Below, piece by piece: positions 6,733 through 15,632 of a stretch of DNA of 45,890 nt (positions within the stretch are counted from its first letter, which is position 1; each line of letters opens with the position of its first letter). Source of the stretch: a virus; the IMG/VR virus record IMGVR_UViG_3300048836_001246, positions 1 to 45,890 of that record. One strand, given 5' to 3'. A model generated the notes under the pieces. It was not told the origin of the DNA, made no database searches, and saw only the letters and a program-made list of their open reading frames with translations. Both the position numbers and the translations under genes were made by a program.

Positions 6733-7440
6733 ATGCTGCTGCAGATATTCGTTGACGACGAACGTTCGGTGGCCGACTGGCCATTCGTCCGCCTATTGCG
6801 AACTCGGAAATGGCTAGTGCTTAGCGCCCTGGTCGCGCACCTGTATGGCGGGAACTACGTGAGATGGGAGGCGCTAACCGCCGCACTCGGCGGAGTTATC
6901 GTTATTCGGCACGAAATCCTTTGGTACGCGGCGGTCGTGCCGCTCGCCCTCATGAGCGGCCAATACCTCGTGAACTTTTATCAGGCGTGGCTTGTGAGAT
7001 CTGAAACGCTCCGCCGCCGATTTGACGCTTTGAACGAGGCGACCGTTGCAGCAGCGGGAAAGGAAGTCACGGAGGCACACGCCGCTCTACAATCACTGCT
7101 CGCAGACCCTAAGCACGTTAAGCTATTGGGGCGGACAGGCGAACTTCAAGCATTGCGGCAGAAGGCCATGCGGCCGCCTCGTCTTGGCGAGACTGATGAG
7201 TCAGTGCTGACCCGTCACAGGGCGAAGGAAGATCACGCCGCGGTCGCGGCGGCGCTGGATGCACAGAACGAGGCTCAAAACAGGGTTAACCGCGCAATTG
7301 CGAATGACCAGTTTGTCTCGCAATTCGACTTTACCCGCGTAAGAGGTTACCGCTTGGGCGAGTGGTCTCTGGATGCGCTCCGGGTGCTTCCCACGTTCGG
7401 CATCGCGATCTCTGCCTGGATAGCGTTGTTCTCGAACTAA
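6733..7440 (+). CDS. Membrane protein of unknown function, probable moron
   Basis: The 235-residue protein starts at an ATG with AGGGGAGC upstream. It has membrane segments near residues 26-40 and 60-82 and at the C-terminus, separated by a long charged helical cytosolic part (about 85-205). It is coded opposite to the surrounding lysis genes and has visibly lower GC than its neighbours. Its stop overlaps the stop of the convergent gene at 7437. Strand, composition and its own upstream region suggest a lysogenic-conversion gene, possibly superinfection exclusion. I do not recognise the family. Confidence 0.75.
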   Translation: MLLQIFVDDERSVADWPFVRLLRTRKWLVLSALVAHLYGGNYVRWEALTAALGGVIVIRHEILWYAAVVPLALMSGQYLVNFYQAWLVRSETLRRRFDALNEATVAAAGKEVTEAHAALQSLLADPKHVKLLGRTGELQALRQKAMRPPRLGETDESVLTRHRAKEDHAAVAAALDAQNEAQNRVNRAIANDQFVSQFDFTRVRGYRLGEWSLDALRVLPTFGIAISAWIALFSN

Positions 7441-7745
7441 CCCCGCCCCCACCTGACCCGCCCATCCTCGCGCCCATCGGCCGCATCCGCCCGCCGCCGG
7501 ATCGCCGGCCCGTAGCTGGCGGCCAGATACACCGCCAGGCCGCCCACGAAGAGCGCATCGAACCAGCCCACGGGCGCCTGGGCCGCGCGGCCGACGCCGG
7601 CCCCGACAATGCCGGCGGCCACGGCGCAGAGGCCGAGCCGCTGGGCCAGGCTCATGATCCCGCCCCAGCCCAGCACCGCGGCCAGGACGATGGTGGCGAC
7701 GACGACGAAGCCGGCGGCGCCGGCGAGGATCAGGGGAAGGCTCAC
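7437..7745 (-). CDS. Small three-pass membrane protein, holin candidate
   Basis: A GTG start overlaps the previous stop (GTGA), giving 102 residues with three hydrophobic segments (about 4-27, 36-54, 62-80) and a basic, charged C-terminus. This fits class I holin topology. A second membrane protein lies immediately upstream and the endolysin lies downstream, so one may be the holin and the other an antiholin or accessory protein. The assignment is by topology and context only. Confidence 0.55.
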   Translation of the reverse strand: MSLPLILAGAAGFVVVATIVLAAVLGWGGIMSLAQRLGLCAVAAGIVGAGVGRAAQAPVGWFDALFVGGLAVYLAASYGPAIRRRADAADGREDGRVRWGRG

Positions 7746-8161
7746 GGCTGCGTCTCCGTGCTGTGGCTGGCGCCCCCTGCCCCTGCCGTAACGCCGCCCG
7801 GCCCGATCTGGATCTTGAGGAGGTTCAACGGGTCGCCGGCCACGCGCCGCATCCAGGCCAGGAACGGCGGCAGGCACCCCATGCCCAGCAGGCCGGTCAG
7901 GAACTTGATCGCTCCGTCCACCTCGCGCGGCATGACGCCGGGCCAGAACAGGTCCGACACCGCGCTCAGCGCCGGCCCCAGGAACGAGGCGGCCGCCAGG
8001 CCGACCGCGACGGCGACGATCCGCCCCCGCGGCGTCAGCCGCTCCAGAAACGCCAACGCCAGCACCGCGCCGGCAAACCCCGGCAGGTATGGCCCGGCCA
8101 GCTTGGCCAAGGCCGCCAGGTGCTTCAGCCCGGCCAGCTGCTCGGGCGATTGATCGGCCAT
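7742..8161 (-). CDS. Membrane protein, holin-like
   Basis: The 139-residue protein has hydrophobic segments near residues 26-43, 48-68 and 84-104, then a glycine-rich tail. Proteins of this type, with FLTGLLGMGCLPPFLAWM near the end, are found beside holin genes in alphaproteobacterial prophages. It overlaps the next gene by GTGA and probably acts in the same lysis unit. Which of the two makes the membrane lesion is not clear. Confidence 0.55.
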   Translation of the reverse strand: MADQSPEQLAGLKHLAALAKLAGPYLPGFAGAVLALAFLERLTPRGRIVAVAVGLAAASFLGPALSAVSDLFWPGVMPREVDGAIKFLTGLLGMGCLPPFLAWMRRVAGDPLNLLKIQIGPGGVTAGAGGASHSTETQP

Positions 8162-8195
8162 CTGGCCCTCCGCTTTCTGATGTGGGCGTGCGACG

Positions 8196-8230
8196 ACAAA
8201 TGGCTTCGCCCGGCGGGCGGAGCCATTTGT
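8196..8230. terminator. Long hairpin between the holin unit and the upstream gene
   Basis: Arms ACAAATGGCT (8196-8205) and AGCCATTTGT (8221-8230), extended inward by CGCCC/GGGCG. The stem is about 16 bp with one mismatch. T-rich sequence follows on both strands, so it may terminate in either direction. Confidence 0.55.
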
Positions 8231-8283
8231 GTTATTCAGGATGGCGGCTTTAGCGAGGGTCCGATTGACCAGGACCAGTGGCC

Positions 8284-8829
8284 CTAGAAATTCGCTCCGA
8301 CAACCAGCTGAGCGCTGCCAGTCTCGAACGACACGCCCTTCGGCACACCAGAGAAAATTCCTTGGGAGATGCCATCTTCGGTCAATGGAAAACCGTTCGC
8401 CTTGAGGAAGGCATGAATTTCTTCCGCGAATTGGCAGGCCTCTGCATCGCCAACAAGGGCCATGACCGTGATCGCCTTATCCCGCGGCATCTCATTCAGA
8501 ATCTGCTGCTTAAGGGCAGCGTCCATCTTTCGGGGCTGGGGACCGTGATTATGAATCGGCCCCATATGGCCAAAGTTGTTGCCATTGTTGTTGTAGCTGT
8601 CGCCCAAATGGATAACTCCCTTTTCTGGCGTGGGGAGCGAGGCGGCAGGCGACTTCCTGGCCGTTAACAGCAGGATCAGCCAGATCCCCACGCCGATAAC
8701 GGCGGCAGTTGCACCGACCGGCATGAGCCAATCAGCGTTGAATGCTGGATTTAGGCTGCCAATCATCGCCGCGACCCCGGTTGTGCCGAGGGTCGTTGCG
8801 GCGGCGCCGAAGATCTGTCGTCGCTCCAT
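8284..8829 (-). CDS. Two-pass membrane protein with C-terminal soluble domain
   Basis: The 181-residue protein has two N-terminal hydrophobic segments (about 7-25 and 34-56), an asparagine-rich linker (GDSYNNNGNNFGHMG) and a soluble domain with EIHAFLKANGFPLTEDG. The base composition is less GC-rich than the adjacent structural genes. It is bounded by a strong hairpin downstream and by its own intergenic region upstream, so it may be an accessory insertion. I do not know the family; a membrane sensor or toxin-like module is possible. Confidence 0.65.
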   Translation of the reverse strand: MERRQIFGAAATTLGTTGVAAMIGSLNPAFNADWLMPVGATAAVIGVGIWLILLLTARKSPAASLPTPEKGVIHLGDSYNNNGNNFGHMGPIHNHGPQPRKMDAALKQQILNEMPRDKAITVMALVGDAEACQFAEEIHAFLKANGFPLTEDGISQGIFSGVPKGVSFETGSAQLVVGANF

Positions 8830-8916
8830 GAGCGATGGATAGCAGACCGCGGCACTTTGGAAATAGCAGCGTTACGCGATGCAATCATGGCGTTCGCTCC
8901 CTTCACGGGCCAATGC

Positions 8917-9237
8917 CTACGCGTCGACCAGCTGCTCGGGATCGAGCGTCTTGACCAGCAGCGTGTAGTCGCGGGCCGGAGCGCAGATCTTGGCGCGCTC
9001 CAAGACGAGGGTGCAGTCAGCCTTGCTGAGTTCGACTTCGCCCGGCTCCAGGGCGTTCTCGATACGGATGCCCAGGCGCACCAGTTTCATCTTCTTGTCG
9101 CCCTCGCCGTCGCCCGGCAGATGCTGGTCGATTATGTCCAGCATCAGCAGTCCCACGGTCTGCGGGCGACCGCTCTGATAGACCACAGGGTCTCCGGTGC
9201 GGGTCAGGACGGGGGCGTTGAGGTTGATCTTGCTCAT
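8917..9237 (-). CDS. Phage hypothetical protein (106 aa)
   Basis: Starts at the ATG at 9237 (MSKINLNAPVLTRTGDPV). It is a soluble protein with no membrane segment and a repetitive alternation of short strands and helices. It lies downstream of the tail fibre genes in the same direction. Small proteins of this kind, recognising a regular LTRTGDPVVYQSG pattern, are common near the end of tail modules, but no function is known to me. Confidence 0.6.
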   Translation of the reverse strand: MSKINLNAPVLTRTGDPVVYQSGRPQTVGLLMLDIIDQHLPGDGEGDKKMKLVRLGIRIENALEPGEVELSKADCTLVLERAKICAPARDYTLLVKTLDPEQLVDA

Positions 9238-9318
9238 GGTCTTTCGGTCCCTCAAGTGTTGCAGGGTGGGTGGTCCCGGCCGGAAGCGGCCGGAGGGTTT
9301 CAGGGCCATCGCTGGCCC

Positions 9319-9678
9319 CTAGGCGTCGCCTTCCGGCGCGGGGTCGGGTTCCCACGGCGGGCGGCTGGTCACGATCGGCGGGCTGATCTGGTCGGCGATC
9401 AGCTGGGCGATGTGGTCGCGGCGGCTTTGCAGATAGGCCGGGTCGGTGTGGGTCTCGATCCAGCCGACGACCGTCTCCTCGGTCAGATCCGGGAAGGCGA
9501 TGAATGGCTGCTCGGGCGTCGGGGCCGGGAACTCGGTCGAGGCCGAGGACGTCGCGGTGCGATCCTCTTCGTCGACGCCGGTCATGGTCCAGATGGCGCG
9601 GGTGACGACGTCGGTCAGGCCATCGAGGCTGGGGACGCGGTCGAGCGTGTCGACGCGCAGGCTGTAGGTGATGCTCAT
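9319..9678 (-). CDS. Tail-region conserved protein (DUF7936-like)
   Basis: The 119-residue protein begins SITYSLRVDTLDRVPSLDG and continues LTDVVTRAIWTMTGVDE, a pattern I associate with a family of short phage proteins encoded beside tail fibres (DUF7936). The central part is proline- and threonine-rich. It follows the tail fibre gene by 18 bases. It may be a fibre accessory or assembly protein; that role is inferred only from position. Confidence 0.55.
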   Translation of the reverse strand: MSITYSLRVDTLDRVPSLDGLTDVVTRAIWTMTGVDEEDRTATSSASTEFPAPTPEQPFIAFPDLTEETVVGWIETHTDPAYLQSRRDHIAQLIADQISPPIVTSRPPWEPDPAPEGDA

Positions 9679-9696
9679 GGCGAGCCTCCTTGGGGG

Positions 9697-12177
9697 TTAG
9701 GGTTCGATGGCGATCTGCACGGCCGCGCCGGTTGGGAAGAGCGCCATGAGGCGGGTCTTCCCGGAGCCGTTGTCCTCGGCGTAGAGGCGCACGGTGTCGG
9801 TAATCGCGGTCGGCGCGGCGCCTTCCTTGATATCCAGCGCTCCGGCGACCTTGAGGTATCGGCCGATGTAGGCGTCGCGGATTTGCGCTGTCGGCGCCCC
9901 GAAGTCGTAAGTGCTGTCAGCCCAAGGCAGATACCTGCCGCTAGTGTCCCAATACCAACGGGTCGTGCCGCTTGTGGTTGTGTTATTGGCGGCCGTTGCG
10001 ACGCGAATTTCGGTCATCGCGTTGAGGACGGACGAGCCACCCCCAAGCGTCATCACGTTTGTTGTCGCGGTTGAGCTGGCGGTTATGAGCCCAACCGGCT
10101 CCTCAGCGTTGGTGTAGTGCGTGAGGCCAATTCGCGCTGTCTTTGTGGTGGCATCAGTCAAAACGTCGCCAGTAAGCAGCCCGAACGTGCGGCCATAAGA
10201 CGTTAGAGACGACGAGCCCGAAGGCGCGCTGCCACCGATCTCAATGCTCGTCCCGAAGTAGCCGGAGCGGACGCGAGAGGAGGTCGTGGCGAGGTCGTAA
10301 GTCGCGGCGGCGTTCGGGATGAAGTGGCCGGAAGCGCCAGAGATAAACCACCGCTCAGTGTCGGCAGTGCCAAGCGACAGCGACCGGTTCGATCCCGTCC
10401 CCGTCTTGCCGGCCATGAGCTGAAAGTTGCCGCCGGAGTAACGAAGGGACACAAGCTCGCTGTTGGTCCCGTCCGTGGTGCCGTAGACCCGGAAGGCTTG
10501 GGCATTGGCCCCGTTCCGCAGGGCCAGGACGTTGTTCGCCTCTACCGCGAGGAGGGCCGAGAGACCGCCCGACGTCGTCAGCGCAACGCTGTCGCCCGCC
10601 GCGCCGCCGGTCTGCAGATACTCGCCGTTGGTCAGTGCAAATTGACTAGCCCGAAGCCCGGAGAACCCGCTGTCATCCGCGAGGCGGGCCTGAATGACCG
10701 TGCCGACGCGCTTCAGCGACGGAAAGGCGTTCGACGTGCCGCCGAACTGCACGCGGTTGAGGTCGCTGACCGTGCTGTTGGCCAGCAAGATCACGCCGTC
10801 GGTCGTCGAGATCAGGCGCGCTGCGTTGTGCCAGCCGATGTAGGAGCCGGTCAGGATGTTCGCGAGGGCGTAGATATTATTCGGCCGCCCAGTCGTCGGC
10901 GCGCCGATGTTGTAGACCCCATCGGCGGCGGTGATGTAGTGGCCGGAGTTGTTCCAAAGCCACCGGGCCGTGCCCGTCGTCGTGGTCGTGCTCGCGCCGG
11001 TATAGACGTAGACCGACGTCGCCGCGTTGCCCGAACTGTGACCGCCGCCGATATAGATCTCAGACGCCGAGACGGTCGAAGCGGCCACCGCGATAAGCAG
11101 CGGCTCTTCGGCGTTCGTGTAGTGGGCGAGGCCGATGCGCGTCTGCTTGATCGTCGCGTCGGTGACGTTGTCGCCGGTGATCAAACCCCAGCTTTGTCCG
11201 AGCGCGTGAATGCTGGGTGCGGCAGTCGCCACCCCAGCAGGCGCAGCGCCGCCGATTTTCAGGTTGCGAGAAAGGTAGACATCTCGCCACCGCGACGAGG
11301 CCGTCCCCAGGTCCCGCGTCGCATCCGCATCCGGCCGCCCCACGCCCGCGACGGTGACGATCCCTGGCTCAAAGGTCGCGACATGCTGGCCGCCGGCCGC
11401 GATGCCGAGCTGCTGCGAGCCCGGGGAATACAGCCCCGTGCCCGCATCCGCGCCGACCGCCAGGCCGACAGCTAGAGCGACCCCGGCCACCACCCGCAGC
11501 GCGCCGGTCAGCACGCCGCCGCTCAGGGGCAGATAGCCGCTCTCAATCGCGCCGACGCGCGAAGTCAGGGACGTGTCGACGCTGTTGCGGGTCGCCTCCT
11601 CGGTCGAGAGGCGCGTCTCCAGCGACGTGTCCGCCGCTGCTCGCGCCCCTTCTTCGGCCGAAATCCGCGTCTCCAGGCTTACGTCGGCGCTGTTCAGCGC
11701 CGCCATGGTCGTGGGGTCGAAGTAGCCGGTCGCGCCCAGGTGGGTCACCACGATGGTCGGTGGGCCCTCCGTCTGTTGCACGGTGATCGTCGCGCCGGAC
11801 CAGCTGCTCGGCCCCGGCGTCACGGGGGCGCCGCCGGCCGGTGCGGTGTTGAACCCGTAGACGATCATCCGCGCCGACCACAGCGTGCACGGGGGCGAAA
11901 CGGATTCGTCGTGCAGGGCGTAGTGCAGGGCATAGTCCAACGGCAGGGCCGCCATCTGTTCGCGCGTCACCGTTGATCGCCGGCTGTACGCGTCCTCTCC
12001 CGGCGTGGTCAGCACGCGAAGCCAACCTCCGACCTCCAGAACAAGGTCGCGGTCAGACAGGTCCAGAAGGTCGCCTTCTTTCGAGCGCACCTGCCAGACC
12101 AGCTCCAGCCCCGATCGGCCGTGCACGTTGATGTTGCCGGTGTCCTTGTCGACCACGGCGCGCTGGATGGCGGTCAT
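9697..12177 (-). CDS. Tail fibre protein with internal duplication
   Basis: The 826-residue protein has an N-terminal attachment domain (1-150), then a coiled shaft of three similar 17-residue units (D-x-SLETR-x-S-x-EE, about 164-207). A long beta-rich, Thr/Ser/Gly-rich distal part follows. Two segments of about 120 residues (roughly 311-432 and 650-768) are related: both carry LTDAT-like or VTDAT-like motifs, RIGL-HYTNAEEP and an aromatic W-x-W/Y-W stretch before YxxGAP. It is expected to form a trimeric fibre that binds the host surface. No intramolecular chaperone domain is visible. A small tail-assembly chaperone candidate lies just upstream. Confidence 0.8.
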   Translation of the reverse strand: MTAIQRAVVDKDTGNINVHGRSGLELVWQVRSKEGDLLDLSDRDLVLEVGGWLRVLTTPGEDAYSRRSTVTREQMAALPLDYALHYALHDESVSPPCTLWSARMIVYGFNTAPAGGAPVTPGPSSWSGATITVQQTEGPPTIVVTHLGATGYFDPTTMAALNSADVSLETRISAEEGARAAADTSLETRLSTEEATRNSVDTSLTSRVGAIESGYLPLSGGVLTGALRVVAGVALAVGLAVGADAGTGLYSPGSQQLGIAAGGQHVATFEPGIVTVAGVGRPDADATRDLGTASSRWRDVYLSRNLKIGGAAPAGVATAAPSIHALGQSWGLITGDNVTDATIKQTRIGLAHYTNAEEPLLIAVAASTVSASEIYIGGGHSSGNAATSVYVYTGASTTTTTGTARWLWNNSGHYITAADGVYNIGAPTTGRPNNIYALANILTGSYIGWHNAARLISTTDGVILLANSTVSDLNRVQFGGTSNAFPSLKRVGTVIQARLADDSGFSGLRASQFALTNGEYLQTGGAAGDSVALTTSGGLSALLAVEANNVLALRNGANAQAFRVYGTTDGTNSELVSLRYSGGNFQLMAGKTGTGSNRSLSLGTADTERWFISGASGHFIPNAAATYDLATTSSRVRSGYFGTSIEIGGSAPSGSSSLTSYGRTFGLLTGDVLTDATTKTARIGLTHYTNAEEPVGLITASSTATTNVMTLGGGSSVLNAMTEIRVATAANNTTTSGTTRWYWDTSGRYLPWADSTYDFGAPTAQIRDAYIGRYLKVAGALDIKEGAAPTAITDTVRLYAEDNGSGKTRLMALFPTGAAVQIAIEP
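11895..11909 (+). repeat. Dispersed palindrome, one mismatch (GCGAA-ACGGA-TTCGT)
   Basis: Same core ACGGA as the copy at 20829; the last base differs. It lies within the tail fibre gene, where it encodes part of DESVSP. Confidence 0.45.
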
Positions 12178-12235
12178 GTTGGCGTCCTGCGGTGAAGCGG
12201 GTTGCGGTGGCCCGCGCCCTGCGGCGCGGCTGTCG

Positions 12236-12463
12236 CTAGAAGCTGGGCGGGGTCGCCCAGGGGCGAGGCGTCACCCCCGCCTTGATGTCGTCGATGCGTC
12301 CTCGCCAGGCCTCGCGCACCTCGGCCCAGGCGGCTCGCTGCTCCGCCGTCAGGCGGTTGTCCGGCTGCTGGGTCCAGTCCGACGCGGCCAGAAGACGATC
12401 CCGCTTGGCCCGGGCATGGGCGAGGTCGTCTTCAGGCGAGCGGGCGATGGTGACGCGGGCCAT
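12236..12463 (-). CDS. Phage tail assembly chaperone-like protein (75 aa)
   Basis: The sequence has the pattern of short fibre-assembly chaperones: an RDRLLAASDWTQ motif, then NRLTAEQRAAWAEVREAWR. These proteins (Phage_tail_APC type) usually accompany tail fibres, as here. The start at 12463 lies 2 bases after the upstream stop. Function by family is probable, not shown. Confidence 0.7.
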   Translation of the reverse strand: MARVTIARSPEDDLAHARAKRDRLLAASDWTQQPDNRLTAEQRAAWAEVREAWRGRIDDIKAGVTPRPWATPPSF

Positions 12464-12465
12464 GT

Positions 12466-12876
12466 TCAGTCCACCGTGATGCGCTGGCGGATCGGCGCGT
12501 AGGGAAAGCCGTGCACCTCGACGAGGAAGCGGCCGGGCGAAGCGAATGCGATCTCCAAGCCTTCCTCGTCCGCCTCGCCGATGTCCTCGCCATCGACGCG
12601 GACGCAGACCCCGGCGGGCACAGCCAGATGCAGCACCGCGCCCAGCTCGACGGCCGCCGGCAGCACGACCGGCAGCACTGGCCGCGGAGCCAGCACAGGC
12701 GGCGAAGCCGTCTCGTCGACCATGATCAGGTGCTCGGCCGTCCCGAACGGCGCGTCGATCACCGCGCAGCCCTCCGGCGTGTTCTGCGCAATGAACGACG
12801 GTGCGCCCCCTAGCGTCTTCAGGATCTCGCCAGTGCCGACGACGTAGACGGCCACGTTTCGGGTCAGGGCGGTCAC
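12466..12876 (-). CDS. Tail-associated hypothetical protein (136 aa)
   Basis: A GTG start overlaps the tail tip stop by GTGA. The protein is beta-rich, with an immunoglobulin-like C-terminal part (VRVDGEDIGEADEEGLEIAF, then FPYAPIRQRI). Its position between the tail tip protein and the fibre suggests a tip or fibre adaptor. I do not recognise the family. Confidence 0.6.
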   Translation of the reverse strand: MTALTRNVAVYVVGTGEILKTLGGAPSFIAQNTPEGCAVIDAPFGTAEHLIMVDETASPPVLAPRPVLPVVLPAAVELGAVLHLAVPAGVCVRVDGEDIGEADEEGLEIAFASPGRFLVEVHGFPYAPIRQRITVD

Positions 12877-15188
12877 TTCTTCAGCTCCGTACAGACGAGG
12901 GTCCGCACGCCGATCTGGACCGCCGCGCCGGTGTTGTTGCGGGCGTAGACGCTGAAGGTGTGGCTGCCCGCCGATAGCCCCGACAGCATCACGGAGAAGG
13001 ACGTGTTGTTCTGGATGTCGGCGCCGGAGCTGGTCTCGACCGGGATGACATAGGAGTACCCCGTCGGGCTCGCGCCGCCGGTGTAGGTCGCGTCGACGTA
13101 GACGTAGAAAAACAGCTCCTGCTGCTCGGTGATCAGCCAGGCCATGCTGAACACCAGCCAGACGTCCCCGCCTTCGGTCGTCATGCCGACAGACCCCAGC
13201 AGCCAGCCGATCGTGTTGTTGTTGGTCAGCGTCGTCGGGAAGGTCTGCTGGGCCTGCCCGGGCAGGGTCACGGCGTTATTGACGATCTGCGGCGTGTCGA
13301 CCTGGTCCAGCGTGGCCAGATCGCCCTGGTTCACGACTGTGGCGGCCTCCAGGGGCGGCGACGTCACCGGCTCCCAGTCGGAAGCGATCCAGGCGCGCTC
13401 CATCCCGCCCAGCGGGATCAGGCGCACCTCGACGGCGGCGTTGCTGCCGACGCCGGCGGTGATGTCCGCCACCCCGGCCTGGACGTCCTGGATGATGGTC
13501 TGGGTCGTCTCCGTCTCGCCGGCCAGGCGCACCTCCGCCCGGATCGCCCAGACGCCCTCGTCCACCGGCGTGTCCCAGGTCACCCGCACGCCCGGCACGC
13601 CGGCGATGTCGACTGGGCTCGCCGCCACCGTGTCCAGCTCCAGCGCGGTCGGCGCGGTCGTCCCGGACGGCGGCGGCGCGCCCGGTGTCACCTCGTCGGT
13701 CGCGGCCGTCCAGGCGAAGTCGCTGGCGTCGATCTCCGCCAGGCTCAGCGTGACCCGCCGCGCCGCCGACAGCACATGGCGCTTGATCTGCCACACGCGC
13801 GACGCCCCGCCGTCGTACCGGGCCGAGGTCCAGGTGATCCAGTCGCCCTCCTCGAGGTGCGAGAACCAGGGCGGCAGCGTGATGGTCCGCGTGCGCTCGC
13901 GCCGAACGCGCCGGCGACGGATCTCGCCGCAGCGCTGCGCCTGGGTCCCGCTCGTCACCAGCGCCAGATCCAGCGTCTCCTCCGCCGGCCCGCGATCGGC
14001 GACGATGTCCGTCAGCGACCGACGGATCGGCGCGGCGTGTGTCTGCCAGTTCTGCGTCGGCTCGACGTAGCTGGGGATGATGCTGTTCACCCGCTCCGGC
14101 GAGGGCAGGAAGTCGCTCCACAGCACCGGTTCGCCGGTCACCAGGTCATCGTCGGTGATCGCGGCGACGCTGGCCTTTGCCACGCCGGGCGCGATGTCCA
14201 CGGTCCCTTCGGGCTGGATGATCTCGCCGGCCATCGCCGCGGCGAACATCTCCTCGACCTCGATAAAGGTCTCGTCGGCCCGGATCACGCCGCCGACACG
14301 ATACCGCTTCTCCGTCCCGCCGGCCTTCAGCGCCACCGTCTCGTCGCAGAGGTTGGCGGGCGCGAACGCCCGAGCCGGGGGCGCCTCGGTCTCCGAAAGG
14401 CCGCGTCCGATCAGCAGGTGCTGCGGCTGGTCCACCTGGTCCAGCGCGTAGATCCCGCGCGCCCAGTTGTAGCGGCAGAGATAGGCGTTCTCGCTCCACT
14501 CCCAGGTCGACGGGTTCGTCCAGCGGTGCGAGCCCGATCCGCCGACCGTCGAGTCCTTGCGCGGGTCATAGAGCTTCTTGCCCCGGACCAGCATCTTGAA
14601 GGCCGGGCGACCGGCCGCGAACACCTTGCCGTTGGCGTTGTACTTGTAGTCGAAGACGACGTAGGCGACGCCCTTCAGGTCGTCGTTGGTGAAGCCGCCG
14701 CCGACCTGCAGGCTGGCCGGAAAGGTCTGGGTGGCCGAGCCGTTCCGCCAATAGACGTCCAGCTTCGGATCGCCGTTCCGGTAGAACGACGGATGCGGTC
14801 CGTCCGTCGTGAAGGTGAAATACTCGTCGTCGACCCAGAACCCTTCTAGGGCGTCGCACAGGTGGTCGGCCACGGCGATGACCAGCACTTCGCGGTCGGT
14901 GCCGTGCTTGCCGCCGTAGTTCCATCCCCACAGTAGCGTGCCCCCTGTCTGGGCGCGGCCGAAGATGGCCTCCCGCGGCTGTTCGCCGAGGCTGAGGGTG
15001 GTCACGCTGGCCTGCCGCGCCGCCTGCTTCTGCTTGGGCGCCAGCAGTTCGGTCGCCAGCCGGCTCACGCCGGCCATCAGCGCGGCCTTCAGCGTGTAGC
15101 TGGCCACCGCCGCGATCGCCGAGGCCGCGGCCGTCGAGACCCCGATGCTGGTCAGGCCCGCCGTGATCGCGGGGACGACGAACGGCAT
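12873..15188 (-). CDS. Tail tip / host specificity protein, gpJ-like
   Basis: The 771-residue protein starts with a hydrophobic alanine-rich segment (1-45). It continues with a central tip-attachment domain (GEQPREAIFGRAQTGGTLLWG near 68-88; about 370-500) and ends in fibronectin-like beta domains (about 520-771). Size and order match the J-like proteins of non-contractile phages, which form the distal baseplate hub and contact the receptor. It overlaps the neighbouring small genes at both ends. Confidence 0.78.
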   Translation of the reverse strand: MPFVVPAITAGLTSIGVSTAAASAIAAVASYTLKAALMAGVSRLATELLAPKQKQAARQASVTTLSLGEQPREAIFGRAQTGGTLLWGWNYGGKHGTDREVLVIAVADHLCDALEGFWVDDEYFTFTTDGPHPSFYRNGDPKLDVYWRNGSATQTFPASLQVGGGFTNDDLKGVAYVVFDYKYNANGKVFAAGRPAFKMLVRGKKLYDPRKDSTVGGSGSHRWTNPSTWEWSENAYLCRYNWARGIYALDQVDQPQHLLIGRGLSETEAPPARAFAPANLCDETVALKAGGTEKRYRVGGVIRADETFIEVEEMFAAAMAGEIIQPEGTVDIAPGVAKASVAAITDDDLVTGEPVLWSDFLPSPERVNSIIPSYVEPTQNWQTHAAPIRRSLTDIVADRGPAEETLDLALVTSGTQAQRCGEIRRRRVRRERTRTITLPPWFSHLEEGDWITWTSARYDGGASRVWQIKRHVLSAARRVTLSLAEIDASDFAWTAATDEVTPGAPPPSGTTAPTALELDTVAASPVDIAGVPGVRVTWDTPVDEGVWAIRAEVRLAGETETTQTIIQDVQAGVADITAGVGSNAAVEVRLIPLGGMERAWIASDWEPVTSPPLEAATVVNQGDLATLDQVDTPQIVNNAVTLPGQAQQTFPTTLTNNNTIGWLLGSVGMTTEGGDVWLVFSMAWLITEQQELFFYVYVDATYTGGASPTGYSYVIPVETSSGADIQNNTSFSVMLSGLSAGSHTFSVYARNNTGAAVQIGVRTLVCTELKK

Positions 15189-15622
15189 CAGGCCGCTCCG
15201 GTCGGGCGCGGCCGCTCGATGGACCAGGCCTTCAGCATGGCGCCGCGGGGCAGGCGGATCAGGCCGTCACGGCCAGGCGCGGCCAGCGTCTCCCCCTCGA
15301 TGACCGCCAGGCTCTCCTCGCCCGCCCGCCGTCCGCTCGCGACCAGCGCGATGTCGCCGCGCTGCGCCAGCGCCGGGGCGATCGGCTCGAAGCGCGCCTC
15401 GACGATGGCCTCGATCCCGCCATAGCGCCGGATGACCCGGCTCGCGCCCCGGGCGCTGTTGTACCGCCCGCGCTCGTCGGCCCAGACATCCAGACCGGTC
15501 TGCGCCTTGGCGGCGTCGAAGGCGAAGCTGCAGCAGTCCTGCTCGGCGCCGCCGCGCCGCCAGCCGAACGGCGTCGCCAGCCGCTCGCCCAGGAAGGCGA
15601 CCAGCGCATCGTGATCCCGCAT
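15188..15622 (-). CDS. Tail assembly protein, NlpC/P60-like (DUF6950)
   Basis: The 144-residue protein carries GGAEQDCCSFAFDAAKAQTG near residues 24-43, the cysteine region typical of NlpC/P60-like tail proteins of the DUF6950 type. In lambda the comparable position is gpK. It may be a peptidoglycan-cleaving or purely structural tail-tip component. The stop overlaps the ATG of the tail tip gene. The catalytic His is not clearly identified, so activity is uncertain. Confidence 0.65.
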   Translation of the reverse strand: MRDHDALVAFLGERLATPFGWRRGGAEQDCCSFAFDAAKAQTGLDVWADERGRYNSARGASRVIRRYGGIEAIVEARFEPIAPALAQRGDIALVASGRRAGEESLAVIEGETLAAPGRDGLIRLPRGAMLKAWSIERPRPTGAA

Positions 15623-15632
15623 GCCCGCCTCC

